This document shows, one piece after another, positions 1-11,720 of a DNA stretch of 64,000 nucleotides. The number at the start of each line of letters is the position of its first letter. Within the stretch, counting starts at the first letter, position 1. Location of the stretch: the NCBI GenBank assembly GCA_001414345.1, contig LLCB01000043.1:1-64000 (forward strand), in the 5' to 3' direction. A program made the position numbers and the translations under genes. The notes beneath the pieces are model-generated. The model ran no database searches. It was not told the origin of the DNA and was given only the letters and a program-made list of their open reading frames with translations. Origin of the DNA: Hymenoscyphus infarciens. Taxonomy: Eukaryota > Ascomycota > Leotiomycetes > Helotiales > Helotiaceae.

Positions 1-680
1 GGTTGGGGGGGGCTAGTACGAGGTGCGGCGGGAGAGATAATTGGATCTGTGGTTGGGAGGAGGAGGATGGAGGCAGAGGCGGTACGGTACGGTGACATAG
101 CTAACGGTGTAGGTATGAAGTAACATGTAAAATAAAACGGTAGGTAGGTACGAAGTAGGTGGTCAAAAGTGGTGCTGGCAGGTCTCTCAAGCCAAAGGAA
201 GGGAAGACAAGGGACAAGGGATATCCATGGTATGCAATACGACGATGAAGAAGAAAAGCTTATTGCGCCATCACGGCCAGGGGGCTGATAGGATAGGGCC
301 ATGGGCCATGGGCCATGTGTGCGAGTAAGGTAAACAGAGTGCACCTGAGTATGGGTACCTTACTTTTGCAGATGCCGAAGAAAAGGTTTGAGACAGAGAA
401 AGCTACCTGCCAGTGCCTGCCAACGTGGATACTGTGGCCGTGTGGACATTCCATGCCTGGTCAACGGACCTCGAGGGAGAGTCTGCAGGTGGTCTGTATT
501 TCCACATACATCATTTCTTTCATTTTCAGGGGGTTCTCGGGGGGTTTAGTGACATTTGGGACACCTAGACACTGGCTATACGATGCAACAAGGTGGTGGA
601 GTTGAAACCGAAGGGTTGGATGGGGATGTGGATGTGGTGAAGCAACGTTACAATTCTTATGTTTCGTGGCGGAGAGGAAG

Positions 681-710
681 TTGACTTGGGTTGACTTGGG
701 TTGACTTGGG
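681..710. repeat. Three copies of a 10-bp direct repeat
   Basis: The unit TTGACTTGGG occurs three times in perfect tandem. It is non-coding as far as can be seen. Confidence 0.9.
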
Positions 711-1060
711 TTAGGGCCTTGGCGCGCTTCCAGGTTCTCCCCCGCCACCCGCCACACGCGCCCCTCCTCGTGTTGGTGGGTCCGTCTAACGCGCTTCCGG
801 TCCTAGAATATATGGCCGGAAAATCCAGGAAGTCCAACACCACAACACCATACCTATAGGGCTGCATCGTGTCAACCATTCTACTGCTACTTGGCCACTC
901 CAGCTCGCGAGGTTCGATCATATGTAACCTACAACAATGGTCAGCCTGTCAGCCAGCTCAGAGCCAGTGCTTCAGCTTCAGCATTTACCGTCTCTTTCAG
1001 CGCCTCGAGAGTCGACCCCATCCTCGAGTTACAACCCTGAACAAATACCACTTTCAAAGA

Positions 1061-1097
1061 TACTGTAGCATACTGTAGCATACTGTAGCATACTGTA
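1061..1097. repeat. 10-bp direct repeat, 3.7 copies
   Basis: The unit TACTGTAGCA is repeated perfectly, with a partial last copy, about 600 bases upstream of the deaminase start codon. Confidence 0.9.
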
Positions 1098-1700
1098 CCC
1101 CAACAGCCCCTCACTCTCGTCTCCGTCGTCCCAGCTGCCTTCACTTGCCCCGCTGTCACTGCCTATCCTGGGTCGTCAGCAACCTAGAAGCCCCTGACAC
1201 GAGTTCCACCACGATGGGATTTGGTGCCTCCCGCAATCCATCTCCATCTCCATCTCCACAGCCACAGCCTACCTACTACAGTATCGCGCGTGGCACGTTG
1301 GATTCGTCGAGGCTGACCGTTTGCCATGGTTGCGGCTTTGTTATCCAGGTGCGTGAGAATGGCGTGTTTCCCAGTGACGTTCCATGCACTTTTGCCCCAG
1401 GTGCCATCTCTCAAATCTCTCATTGCCCAATAGATAATGTCACATGTGATAGTGATTAGTATCCAGTCCAGTCATGAAACAACATGAGGCTTTTTGGTGA
1501 AAGTCTATCAACGCCCCTCTATCAATTCCCTTTATTCTCCGCTCTCCAGTCAGAGTTTCTATACATTTCACCAGCCAAACCACCTTTCTCTACATTTTCT
1601 TCAAATTTTCCCGTAAAACAATCCAATTTTGGATCACTAAAACTATACCAAACACAAATCACTCTACCTCTCTACCCCTCACATCCAACCTCCTATCAAA

Positions 1701-2837
1701 ATGAGGCTCATCATCAGAGAAGACCCGGCTTCAGCCTCATCATATATTGCCAACTACATCATCGGTAAGCCATTCTGTTTTCATTCCACAATCATAAGTC
1801 TCACACTAACACTATCCAGACAGAATCAAATGCTTCAAGCCAACCCCAGAACACAAGTTTGTCCTCGGACTTCCAACCGGATCCAGTCCCGTCAACATAT
1901 ACAAAATCCTCGTCGAGAAATACAAAGCTGGCGAAATCTCCTTCGAAAATGTCATCACATTCAACATGGTACGCACTTCGTAGCTTTGCATATATTATCG
2001 GTTATGCAGCTAACACCATGTTTGCCAAAGGATGAATACATTGGCATCCCACGGGAACATCCCGAGAGCTACCACACATTCATGTACAAACACTTCTTCT
2101 CCCACGTCAACGTCCACCCCTCCAACATCCACATCCTAAACGGCAACGCCCCCGATCTCGAGACGGAATGCGTTCAATATGAAGCAGCTATCAAGGCGGC
2201 CGGTGGCATTGATTTATTCTTGGGAGGAATCGGACCAGATGGACATATTGCCTTCAACGAGCCCGGTTCCTCAATGGCATCACGCACCAGAGTCAAGACT
2301 TTGGCATATGACACCATCCTCGCCAACAGCCGCTTCTTCGACAACGATCTCGAAAAAGTTCCAAAAATGGCCTTGACTGTGGGTGTACAAACCGTCCTCG
2401 AAGCCCGAGAGGTCGTCATCATCATCACGGGCTCCCACAAATCCCTCGCCCTCAAGAAATGCATCGAGGAGGGTGTGAACCACATGTGGACCCTCTCATG
2501 TCTGCAACTCCACCCTCACCCCATGATTGTCGTCGACGAAGACGCCACTCTCGAACTCCAAGTCAAGACGGTGAAATACTTTAAATCCATCGAAGCTGTG
2601 GCTGCTTCGCAGGGCTTTGAACAAATCCTGCCTAGCAAATTCCGTACCGGGCCTAGGACGGCTAGCAAACCTAGTGAACCACTCCCAGTGGCGGAGACGA
2701 GGGAGGAACCGAGTATTTTTAGTCCGCAGCCGGTTACTAGTACGCTTCTTGCTGCGCCCGCGACGGAATATCCGATTCGGAGTGTGACGCCGGATTTGAT
2801 ACTTGATCGTATGGGGAGTCGGATTGCTGCTTTTTAG
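1701..2837 (+). CDS. nagB: Glucosamine-6-phosphate deaminase (fungal NagB/Dam1)
   Basis: The enzyme converts glucosamine-6-phosphate to fructose-6-phosphate and ammonia, the last step of GlcNAc use, in the cytosol. Three exons fit: 1701-1764, 1820-1968 and 2031-2837 (introns 55 and 62 nt, the second with a GCTAAC branch site), giving about 339 residues. The catalytic residues of the E. coli enzyme fall at identical numbers: Asp72 in NMDEY, then Asp141, His143 and Glu148 in [10 protein letters not shown]. The phosphate-loop motif LPTGSSP is near residue 39. The protein is about 70 residues longer than bacterial NagB; the tail beyond about residue 270 is Pro/Ser/Thr-rich and of no clear function. 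It is convergent with the deacetylase gene. Confidence 0.96.
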   Translation: MRLIIREDPASASSYIANYIIGKPFCFHSTIISLTLTLSRQNQMLQANPRTQVCPRTSNRIQSRQHIQNPRREIQSWRNLLRKCHHIQHGTHFVALHILSVMQLTPCLPKDEYIGIPREHPESYHTFMYKHFFSHVNVHPSNIHILNGNAPDLETECVQYEAAIKAAGGIDLFLGGIGPDGHIAFNEPGSSMASRTRVKTLAYDTILANSRFFDNDLEKVPKMALTVGVQTVLEAREVVIIITGSHKSLALKKCIEEGVNHMWTLSCLQLHPHPMIVVDEDATLELQVKTVKYFKSIEAVAASQGFEQILPSKFRTGPRTASKPSEPLPVAETREEPSIFSPQPVTSTLLAAPATEYPIRSVTPDLILDRMGSRIAAF

Positions 2838-3593
2838 AGGGTGGTGGACCTGTGCATTTTGGGTGGGTGGAGGGGATAGATATGGCGTTTTTTTTTTATG
2901 AAATTGACTGACTGCCCGAGACTGATGAGATGATTGGGATAAGAGGGATAGCGAGATCAATAAATTGTATAGCAGATGAAATAAATTTTCTTTGAAAGGA
3001 AGAGCTCTGAATTTGTTGGGTTGGTGAGTCTATTGGGTTGGTGGGGCTCAATTTTGGACAGTCTGTGGTTGGGTGTTAAATTAGAAAGGCAGACTTTACG
3101 TGTGTATAAATAGAATACTTCCCAGTTGACCGTTTTTTAATTTGTCTTTTTTTTTTTTTTTTTGAATGTGAGAATTCCGCAAGGGTTGGTTGGCGTGTCA
3201 GTGCTTGGGTACACCAGGTATGTATAGCTTATCACTTAATCGCTCAGACCACCCTCTCACCCAATACGCGAACTAGGCTTACTGGAAAGGGGGGGAAAAA
3301 ACTCTAGTTTATGATGTAGAGAATTTCTTTCTTCTGCTGCATCGAGATCGTTTTGGAACGATTTGGTTTCTAATGAGTTACTCCTTCTATATGGGCTTCT
3401 CTTTATCAAGTTTGGTTTCTATTATAACAATTTCGTTTCTGGGGATTTGCTGGGACTCTGTCTCTCTCTCTCTTTCTTTTTTGCTCTTTCTCGGTTGCAA
3501 TTTCGTTTCGTTAGCTTATCAATTTCTAAATCCCATCTTCTCAATTTCTAGAATCCCGAAAATCCAAAACTCCGCATCTAACCCCTCCCTCTC
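2838..3593. other. Intergenic region between convergent genes
   Basis: This holds the 3' ends of the deaminase and deacetylase transcripts. There is a long T tract near 3148-3163 and a CT-rich tract near 3465-3480. No gene is visible. Confidence 0.6.
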
Positions 3594-4995
3594 TCAAGCC
3601 TCACGATCATAAACACATCCTCCAAATTTCCAGACTTGATCGATGGTTAATTTCTTACCTCCGAACTCGTCGAGTTCCTCCCCGAGCACAACTAGATCCG
3701 CATCGGCATCGCTCTCCAAACACCCCTTCACACCTTGTAATCCCAGCATGGCAGCGGGTGTCGCGGTGACGGCTTGGAGGGCTTGGGGGATACTGGTTCC
3801 GGACCAGTTGAGGAAGTTGGTTACGCATTCGATTAGAGTGATTGAACTATTTCCGTTAGTTTTCATTTTCAAAACAAAAACAAAAAAACAAGGGCTCGGG
3901 ATGAGGGAAAAGGTATGGATGGATGGAGGGGGGGGTAGAGACATACCTCCCGGCGATTTTCTCCGTCCCCTCTAGCACCAGATGACTCCCCTTCTTAACA
4001 AGTCTCTCTCCGTTCCCCCACTCGTAAACCCCATCCTCCAAGCCTACGAGATGCATCGCGTCCGTCACCAGGATAAACCCCTCGGGATGGGCGTTGAAGG
4101 CTATCTTTACGCTGGTGGGATGGAGATGTATCCCATCAGCGATAACACCAAAATACGGTCTTGGTAGGCTCTCCGCTTCTCCTAGGACACCGAAGACTCC
4201 CGGGTTTCGGTGGTGGAGGGGTCGCATGGCGTTGAAGAGGTGGGTTATCATGGTTGCGCCTTGCGAGATGGCGTGCGAGGCTTCTTCGTAGGTTGCTTCT
4301 GTGTGGCCTATTGAGCAGATGATTCCGTGGGAGGTGAGGGAGGGGATGAGGGAGGTCATGGAGGCGAGTTCGGGTGCGGCGGTGATTTTGCGGATTCGTG
4401 GGGGCGCGAGCTCGCCAGAGGGGAGGAGGCTTGGGTTTAAGTTGCTGCTGCCGTACATGGACTCGAGGTCGGCGAAGGAGGTCGCGGGGACGAGGACTTC
4501 GACGGGATGGATGCCATTCTTGGTTGGGTTTATGAAGGGCCCTTCGCAGTGGGCTCCGAGAGATTCCGCGCCGTCTGAGGCAAGTCGTTGGGATCCTGAG
4601 GGACCCAGGAAGGGAAGGGCTTGGTGGTAGACTTCTGGGAGGGAGGAGGTGAGGGTCGGGAGGTAGGATGTTACTCCTGTTTGGACGAGGGATTTGTTGA
4701 CTTGTCTTAGTTGTTTTCCGTAGGTCGAGGGCTCGTCGGGGATGGTGGAGAAGTTGAATCCGAAGGCGCCGTTGAGTTGCACGTCGATGAGACCGGGTGA
4801 TATTATTCGGCCTCCTAGGTCGATGGTTTTATCGGGCACTGCGTGCTCGCCGTAGAATGCTTCTTGACTTCGCACGATTTTCCCCGAGCCGGTGCTGACC
4901 CAGAGGTCTTGCTCTACCAACTCATCGCCTTTCGCCAGTCTGCAATTCGTAAACTTGGTGATGGTATCATTGGCTGTTGGGATCGCAGAAGGCAT
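3594..4995 (-). CDS. nagA: N-acetylglucosamine-6-phosphate deacetylase (fungal NagA/Dac1)
   Basis: This amidohydrolase removes acetate from GlcNAc-6-phosphate, feeding glucosamine-6-phosphate to the deaminase next door. On the minus strand exon 1 is 4995-3947 and exon 2 is 3846-3594, separated by a 100-nt intron (GTATGT donor; CTAAC branch 8 nt before the acceptor), giving 433 residues. Family motifs appear in order: PGLIDVQLNGAFG (67-79), AHCEGPF with the metal ligand Glu151, SIGHTEATYEEA with His231, THLFNAM with His252, ADGIHLHP near 287, and LVTDAM with the catalytic Asp312. The reading frame resumes exactly across the splice at IAG|SSITLIE. It is divergent from the GH3 gene with a 1.4-kb shared upstream region. 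Confidence 0.96.
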
Positions 4996-6398
4996 GTTGA
5001 CTGAGTATTTGAAATTGGGAGCAGCAAGAGAAGTTTTGAGATGAAAGGATATGAAAGGATATGATTTTATCGCGGTTACACCACGATCTACCTGTGAGGA
5101 CTACATAATGGATAACATGAAAACTCGACGAGTTTGCAGACTTGCCTTCCTGATATCTCGTTTCAAAAAAAAAGTCACCTACCCCCCTCGACCACTAAGC
5201 CGCGCGCGTTTTCGCAGAGAGATAACACTATCATTCCACAACATGACTCGACTTCAGGGTACAAGAGTGGAGGGACATGCGAAGGGACACCTTGGGGGGC
5301 AACAAAGGCAACAAAAACAGAGAAAGTGTGGAGGTGGTGGAAAAAGACATCACCGTGGAGTTTGTTGTTGGTGAAAATGTAACGTCTCATCTATCCGAGA
5401 TCGCCGTTTGTGGCATTGGCGAGGGGAACGTTGTTTGGGGACTGGAAAGGTTGGTCAAATCCACCCATTCTAGGTTTCCTTTTTATCTTGCGACGAGACC
5501 CAACGATTGATACATGAGGGGACAAAAGCTGTCGAAAAGAAACATGGTACGGGGAAGATGAGAAATTGTGTTGCTTGATGGTGTGAAGGAAAGGGACCGA
5601 TTGCTACAGCAAAAATAGATGAATTGAGAGCACAAAGCAGGACCGAATATATTCTATTCGCTCGTATAATGAGTTGAGAATGGGGAAGGTTGCGAGTGTC
5701 TTAGACAGCTTTTTATGACTCTGATTCTTCAGAGCACAAGTCAATTTGCAGCGATATTGAAGTGCAGCTGGAAGAAGTGAGGTTGATGTTGTATTTCTTT
5801 CTCTAGGGTAACATTTGGATAAGGGCAGCGACAGAAAACAGAAGATTAGATTTCGGCAGAACTATTTTCCTCAAGTTAATCCGAGAGGGATCCAAAAGAG
5901 TCACATGATACAGTCCCATCCTCGAGGGCCTCCGGGACCTGGAGGCTCTGAACACTGCAGGAGCGAATGTACCTAAGCAAGCGTCAGTTCCTAATTGGAG
6001 GCGACTTCCATTTGGACATCGTCAGATGAAATGCCTCCATTCGCATCATCTCGTCGATCATCAAACATCTCACCATTCCCATCATACTGTACCATCTCCT
6101 GTCTTGACACTCCACACCGTCTTCAACTCCCACGTCTCTTCGCTTCCATAACCAGCTGCATAATCACAACCCAGCTGTGAGGCTCAACGTTGACGACGTG
6201 ACGTCGAGTACACGTATCCATCCATAGCTTCTGCATGACGGAGACGTTACGCCGTGGCTGGTGCTGGACAGGCCCCTTCTCCGTTTGCGAGTGAGCATTA
6301 CCAAGAGCCTTCAACGGAAAGCACCCAATATTCCCCGGTTGGCTTTGAGTAACCCGCCACCAAGGTCACTTTAGACGACTTACAGCACCCACCTCAAG
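4996..6398. promoter_or_regulatory. Shared upstream region of the divergent deacetylase and GH3 genes
   Basis: The 1.4-kb gap holds both promoters. CACAAA cores, as bound by Ndt80-type regulators such as RON1 in Trichoderma, are seen at 5631-5636 (+) and about 5405-5410 (-), but six-base matches are not significant alone. No gene of its own is visible. Confidence 0.35.
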
Positions 6399-9300
6399 AT
6401 GGAGACGGCCGAGGATGAGTTGGACCCGCTATGGAAGGAACTCGATTGGTACGTCGCTTCACATATATCAAATCGCGTGATTCGTTGTCTTCCGGGATGG
6501 TGCCGAAGGTATCAAGATCAACATTGGAATGAGGCTTGAATGAGGCTTCATTGATATGTTGTCTGTGTACTTGGGGGTCATATCAGATGTTGTATAGCAC
6601 AGCATCTCAGTCTCGAGCTGTGGTGTTGCAATGGCTTCGTGTCTTTGTGCCTACCAAGCGAGCAGTTCTAACTCGACTACAGGGCGATTGGGGCTATGTT
6701 CTACATGGGATTCGATGGGACTGAAGTAACACCGCAAATACGTACTTTGATTGAGGAGCATCACTTGGGTTCCATTCTTTTGACGACCAAGAATTTGAAA
6801 TGTAAGCCAATCAGTTCTTCGGTGCCCGTCTCCATACCTCCTCTGAGCCAAGTGGACGATCCCCAACATAACCTTGCATGATGCAATTGCAAATACAAGT
6901 CATCATTTGTCGGATGAGGTAGAGCCCTCTCCGCATGCTCCCGTGCTTATGCAAACCCCTATTTCCTTCTCGTCTCTCATTTTCCGAAAGTCCTGTGCGA
7001 CGATAGCAGACTGTATCTTTCCTAACTTTTCAAATATACAGCTGCTGAACAAACTGCAAGTCTGGTTCAAGAACTTCAGACCATCGCTCACAAGGCCGGC
7101 CACCCGGTCCCTCTTATGATTGCTGTGGACCAAGAAAATGGCGGTGTCAACAGTTTATTCGACAAGGATTACATTTGTCAATTCCCCAGTGCCATGGGAG
7201 TTGCAGCAACAGGAAGTCTTGAACTTGCCTATGAGGTTGCCAATGCTACCGGAAAAGAGTTGTTCGCTGTTGGAATTAACATGATCATGGGTCCAGTCCT
7301 TGATGTATTGACGAATGCACGATACCAACCTCTGGGAGTTCGAGCAACGGGCGATGATGCCCAAGAGGTTTCTCAGTATGCAATCGCTGCTATGAATGGG
7401 TACAAAGATGCGGGAATTACGACGTGTGGAAAACATTTTCCTTCTTATGGGAATTTGGACTTTTTGGGATCATCGCTTGACATGCCTATCATTACAGAGA
7501 CATTGGAACAGTTGAGTCTTGGAGCACTTGTTCCTTTTCGAAATGCCATCAGGGAAGGAGTGGATGCTATGATGGTTGGGGGTTGTGCGATAGCCAATGC
7601 TGGTACGTGTGAAATGAAAGATAATCTGGTCAATAAACTGACAAGTTCTAGATATGAGTGTCATGCACGCGTGCCTGAGTGATCAAATCGTTGATGACCT
7701 CCTTCGAGGTGACCTCGGATTCAATGGTGTCACAATTTCCGAGTGTCTAGAAATGGATGCCTTAAACAAAGATATCGGCGTAAGAGGTGGAACCGTCATG
7801 GCAGTCGAAGCTGGATGTGACTTGGTTCTGTTATGCCGAGCATATTCGGTGCAATTAGAGGCCATATCCGGCTTGAAGCTTGGCATCGAGAACGCTATGA
7901 TCTCAAGAGATAGGATCAATCTTTCTCTGAGGCGTATTCTACATCTCAAATCGAAATGTACCTCCTGGCCCCAAGCTTTGAATCCTACCGGGATCAATCA
8001 ACTCAGTATTCTACACCCAACTCATTTGGCTCTATCAACAAAAGCATACGACAAGTCGATTACGATTATGAGAGACAAAACTCACGTCTTGCCCCTTTCC
8101 AATGCGGTAAGCCTGGAGGATGATTTACTGCTCTTAACGCCTCTCGTCAAACCATTGCCAGCCTCGGCAGCTACAAAGGTCGTCTCGGAAACAGAAGGTG
8201 CCCAGTCTGAGCACGATAAAGCTCATTGGTCTTCAATTATGAGTGGAGAAGGTGTTTTCCGAGAGCTTGGTAGAGCCCTGGCAAGACAGCGACATGGAAA
8301 ATTACTACATACTTCATACACAGCGAATGGCGTTCGACCAGTTCACGAGAATCTGATCAACAAAGCAGCTACCATTATCGTTGTCACAGCTGATGCAAAT
8401 CGAAATCTGTACCAGAATGGATTTACCAAACACGTGGCCATGTTTTGTTCATTGTTGATTGCGGGAGGAAAGAAGAAATCTCTGATTGTGGTTTCGGTCA
8501 GCTCTCCCTATGATTTTGCTATGGATAAGGATATCGATACATATGTTTGTACCTTTGATTTTACCGAGACGGCTATGTCTGCTCTCGTTCGGGCTCTATT
8601 TGGGGAATTCACACCTTCTGGGACTCTGCCTGGGACATTACGAAAGAGTAGAAAGGTGACGAAATCAAGGCAACATTGGTTGGTGGAAGGGTTTGATAGA
8701 AATCGGGATCAAGAAGGTCTTGAAGAATTGATCAAGACGGTTGAGAAGAATTCGACCGCGAAATTCTGTCCATTATCGGGTGCTACGGCAGCTTCCTTCG
8801 AACTGGTAAGTAGCTTGACTCCCAGGCACATTGAAATCATCAGCTAACAATTTCTAGGCTCCAAGTGTAGGGAGAGATGTGGAAATCGAGGATGAGGTAC
8901 ATTATGTTGTACGAAATAGTAGTACACAGGCCCTTTTCGGCTTCTGCTCCACCTACTTTCACGACGGTATAGGCATGATAGGAGCCATCTTCGTCGACCC
9001 CACAAAACGCAACCTCTCAATCGGCCACTCTCTCCACAAACGCGCCATGCGAGGACTCCTCCAAAAACAGGGTATCCAAAAACTCCAACTCGGTCTTGGA
9101 CTCCCTGGTGTCTATCTTGGTATCCCCATGAGCGACCTCTCAGAGGGTGTAAAATTGAAACGATGGTTCGCGAATAATGGATGGATTATCCAATCTCCTC
9201 GTCTTCTTTACACACTCACTATTCCGAAGCTTAGGAAATGGGAACCACCGGAGGGACTTTTACCCGCTATTCAGAGAGTTTCTTTTTCTTTCGATTTGAT

Positions 9301-9742
9301 TCACGGGCGTGATAATTCCGACTCAGTACTCGATCACGTCCGCACAAACGCCGGTCCCAAAGTCCTCGCCCTCTACCAACTTGCTCTCGAGGACTCCGCC
9401 TGTGGCATCGTACGCGCGAAATCTCCTGTTGATGGTGCAGTTGTCGGAACTATCATTATCTGTCGGCCTGAAACTCAACTTTCTAGATATTTCCCTGTGT
9501 TGCATGGTTCTGGGGAGAGAATTGGGGGGATTCTTGCACCTGTTATTCCTGCTAGTCCGCAGGCTAGTATTGTGTTGCAGGGTCTGGCACTGCTGGGGAT
9601 TAAACAGAATAAAGCTCATGAAGCCAGGGCTTGTGTATTGAATTGGGTGCAGGGGGATGAGAGGGATGCACTGCTTGAGATGGGGTTTGATGTTCTGGAT
9701 GCGTGGGAGGAGTTGAGTTGTGTGCCGGAGAAGGTTGGTTGA
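6399..9742 (+). CDS. nag3: GH3 beta-N-acetylglucosaminidase fused to a GNAT-like C-terminal region (Nag3 type)
   Basis: It probably releases GlcNAc from chitin oligosaccharides inside the cell; no signal peptide is seen. Five exons fit: 6399-6448, 6683-6801, 7042-7602, 7652-8805 and 8858-9742, giving about 922 residues with every junction in frame. The GH3 N-terminal domain (about 17-330) shows MIAVDQENGG, the GKHFPSYGNL segment and the nucleophile region ISECLEMDA. The GH3 C-terminal domain follows (about 370-620). From about 630 to 922 lies an acetyltransferase-like region, perhaps two GNAT halves: GAIFVDPTKRNLSIG in the first, VVGTIIICRP in the second. This GH3-GNAT layout is known for the fungal nag3 genes clustered with GlcNAc catabolism. 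The usual GH3 Asp-x-His dyad is not seen. The first two introns (234 and 240 nt) are long for this locus, so a small exon could be missing. Confidence 0.92.
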
Positions 9743-10210
9743 TCTTTTCTTCCTTTTGTTTTTCTTCATTTGGGGGGGTGGGTGGGGTGGTGAGGTTGTG
9801 ATGGATTGAACTATGGAGCCTTTGCTGACTTGGTTTTATAGTTCAGTGAGGCGAGTTTGGGTTAGACGTTAAAATATGCCGCGGGAGGAAGTTGGGGGGA
9901 GGTGTGGATTATGGATATGGATATTGAGATTGATCATGGCGGGGCTTTTTTCCTTCTCTTCTTCTCGTGTCTTGGTTGGTTGTTCAGCAACTAGGTATTT
10001 TCATTTTTTGGGTGTGTGGTATAAATAAGCAGAAGGAAGAAAGGAAAAGCAAAGGTTTCACGTAGTATTCTTAGGATTATATGATATGGAATACCTTGGT
10101 ACTTGGTTGACTCGTCTTTTTTTTCTTTGTGATGAGATTCTGATGGTGGAGTTTTGCTTTTTTGTTCTTGGCGTGTAGTTTGAGATGATATAGGGGGTTA
10201 CGTATGGGTT
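9743..10210. other. 3' flank of the GH3 gene
   Basis: T-rich and G-rich non-coding DNA with no reading frame of note, ending at the retrotransposon target site. Confidence 0.6.
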
Positions 10211-10215
10211 ACTGG
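10211..10215. repeat. Left target-site duplication of the retrotransposon
   Basis: ACTGG lies directly before the TG of the left LTR, and the same five bases directly follow the CA of the right LTR (18210-18214). Confidence 0.92.
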
Positions 10216-10345
10216 TGTTGAAAGGATAGTATGAGGTTTAATATAATTGTATTGCTTAAGCAATTCCAGAGGGGAATTGCTCTCTACTTATATATAAGAG
10301 GGTTTAGGAAGACCTATATCATGTAATAGGTACGGATATTTAATA
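10216..10345 (-). repeat. Left LTR (3' LTR of the minus-strand element)
   Basis: It starts TGTTGAAAGG and aligns over its full 130 bases with the right LTR, with about 19 differences, all transitions by hand alignment. A near-perfect inverted repeat (AGCAATTCC / GGAATTGCT) survives inside it. Its inner end is the RIP-mutated end. Confidence 0.93.
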
Positions 10346-10424
10346 CTCCTACTTAATCTAAACACTCTTAGATTATGATACTAATATACTTTAATAAACC
10401 TTTAACTAAAAACCTTTAAAGGAT

Positions 10425-11720
10425 AAAAAGCTAGGGAAGAATATATAAGTAAGAAGACTAATTAGAGTCCTTTAAGAAGTTGATTTAAGGTATTAACTTT
10501 GTCTTCTCCTTCTATATCTATAGTATATACTAAGACGCCTCTTATAGTTAAGTTACCTAGTATAGTATCTCCTTCTATACTTATATTATTTATATAGTCG
10601 TAGTTATCTAGGATATAGTAGAAATCTATTAGCTAGTCTAGTCGATTCTTAACGTACTCTCTTAAATATATAAGAAGTCGCTTACGCTTTACGTTCTTAT
10701 CTCGTCCTTTAAGCGTATTAGTACTAGGCTTAACTTTAACCTTAATTAATTAATTAATACTAAGTAGATACTTAGTACCGTTAGTTTTAATACGCCTTTA
10801 TATACTAGTAAAACGTTTAATTAAGAGTCTTCTATACTTAGTATATATAATATTAGTAGACCTTATTAATAAGGGTTAGAGTAGTATTTAAAAGGCTTTT
10901 TTAGAGAGTATAGTAGATGCCTAGTATAGTAGAGGTAGTAGAGTATTAAGATAACAGCGTTTTAAAGACAGCTTAATTTCAGGACTTTATATAGTAGATA
11001 GTAATATATCTTCTATAGGTTCTACTACTTCTACTGCTTCTATAGTTTCTACTACTTCTATAGCTCCTATAGTTTCCACTGCTTCTATAGGTTCTACTGC
11101 TTCTATAGATTCTACTACTTCTATAGCTTCTACTATTCCTATAGGTTCTATATCCTTATCTTCGATATTATCTAAATTAGTACTCTTATATCTAAAGTAG
11201 TCGTTAGAGGCCTATTTACTCTTAGAGTCGTCCTAGGCTAGGTCTACTAGAATAGGTTTTCTTTCTTTTAAGAGCTTCTAAAGATAGAGATTAATAACTT
11301 TATTTATTAGTACCTTAATAAGAAGAGTATAGTTATAAGAGTCGATTCGAGTACTAAGAGTAACTTATTTAAAACTAGTAGCTTTAAAGTAACTAGGACT
11401 CTAAGGCTACTATTTAAGGTAGTCCTAGTTACTAGTAAGGTCTTAAATAAAGTAACTTAAGATAGCTAGACATCTCTCAACTAGGCTAGTATTACCTCCT
11501 CTACTAATCTAAATATTAAGGTTTCTTATACTTTTATTCTTTTATAGATAGTTGATGAATTTTCTTTATATACTAAGTAGACTTATAAAAGAGATAATAT
11601 TAGTATCTTAATATTCGACTTTAGTATTAGCGTCTAGAATAAGAAGTTATAGATCTATAGAGAGTTTTCGTTTAATAACTATAACCTAGGTATACTATAG
11701 TATAGTAAGGTATTATAACT
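10425..11720 (-). pseudogene. RIP-degraded extra reading frame downstream of copia pol
   Basis: After RNase H, one minus-strand frame stays readable for about 1.3 kb, interrupted only by TAA/TAG codons explainable by C-to-T or G-to-A changes, and ends at a stop near 10456. Fragments include GGNTSLVERCLAILSYF near 11.5 kb, an acidic Val/Glu-rich repeat (11010-11150) and a basic segment with KGRDKNVKRKR near 10.7 kb. I recognise no domain. It may be a third gene of the element, an env-like or accessory frame, or captured host sequence. The start is not clear. Confidence 0.5.
11010..11150 (-). repeat. Degenerate Val-Glu-rich coding repeat in the extra frame
   Basis: A short unit of the type GAAGTAGTAGAA...ATA recurs about eight times with point differences. 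On the minus strand it encodes alternating Glu-Ala/Val-Val-Glu and Glu-Pro/Thr-Ile units. On the plus strand it would read Ser/Thr-rich. Confidence 0.7.

Larger units (their letters stand above)
1..1700. other. Upstream intergenic DNA of the deaminase gene
   Basis: No reading frame here resembles a known protein. The stretch holds two short direct repeats (listed separately) and, from about 1490 to 1700, a pyrimidine-rich, AC-rich leader typical of a fungal promoter and 5' untranslated region. A sequence matching the Ndt80-type core CRCAAA lies at 1651-1659, but such a short motif is expected by chance. Confidence 0.6.

Noticed and set aside
4996..6398. CACAAA cores as Ndt80/RON1 sites
   Set aside because: A six-base core occurs by chance about this often in 1.4 kb, and the full nine-base site is not matched here.
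11010..11150. CRISPR-like array
   Set aside because: Units are contiguous with no spacers and code for an acidic repeat inside a eukaryotic retrotransposon.
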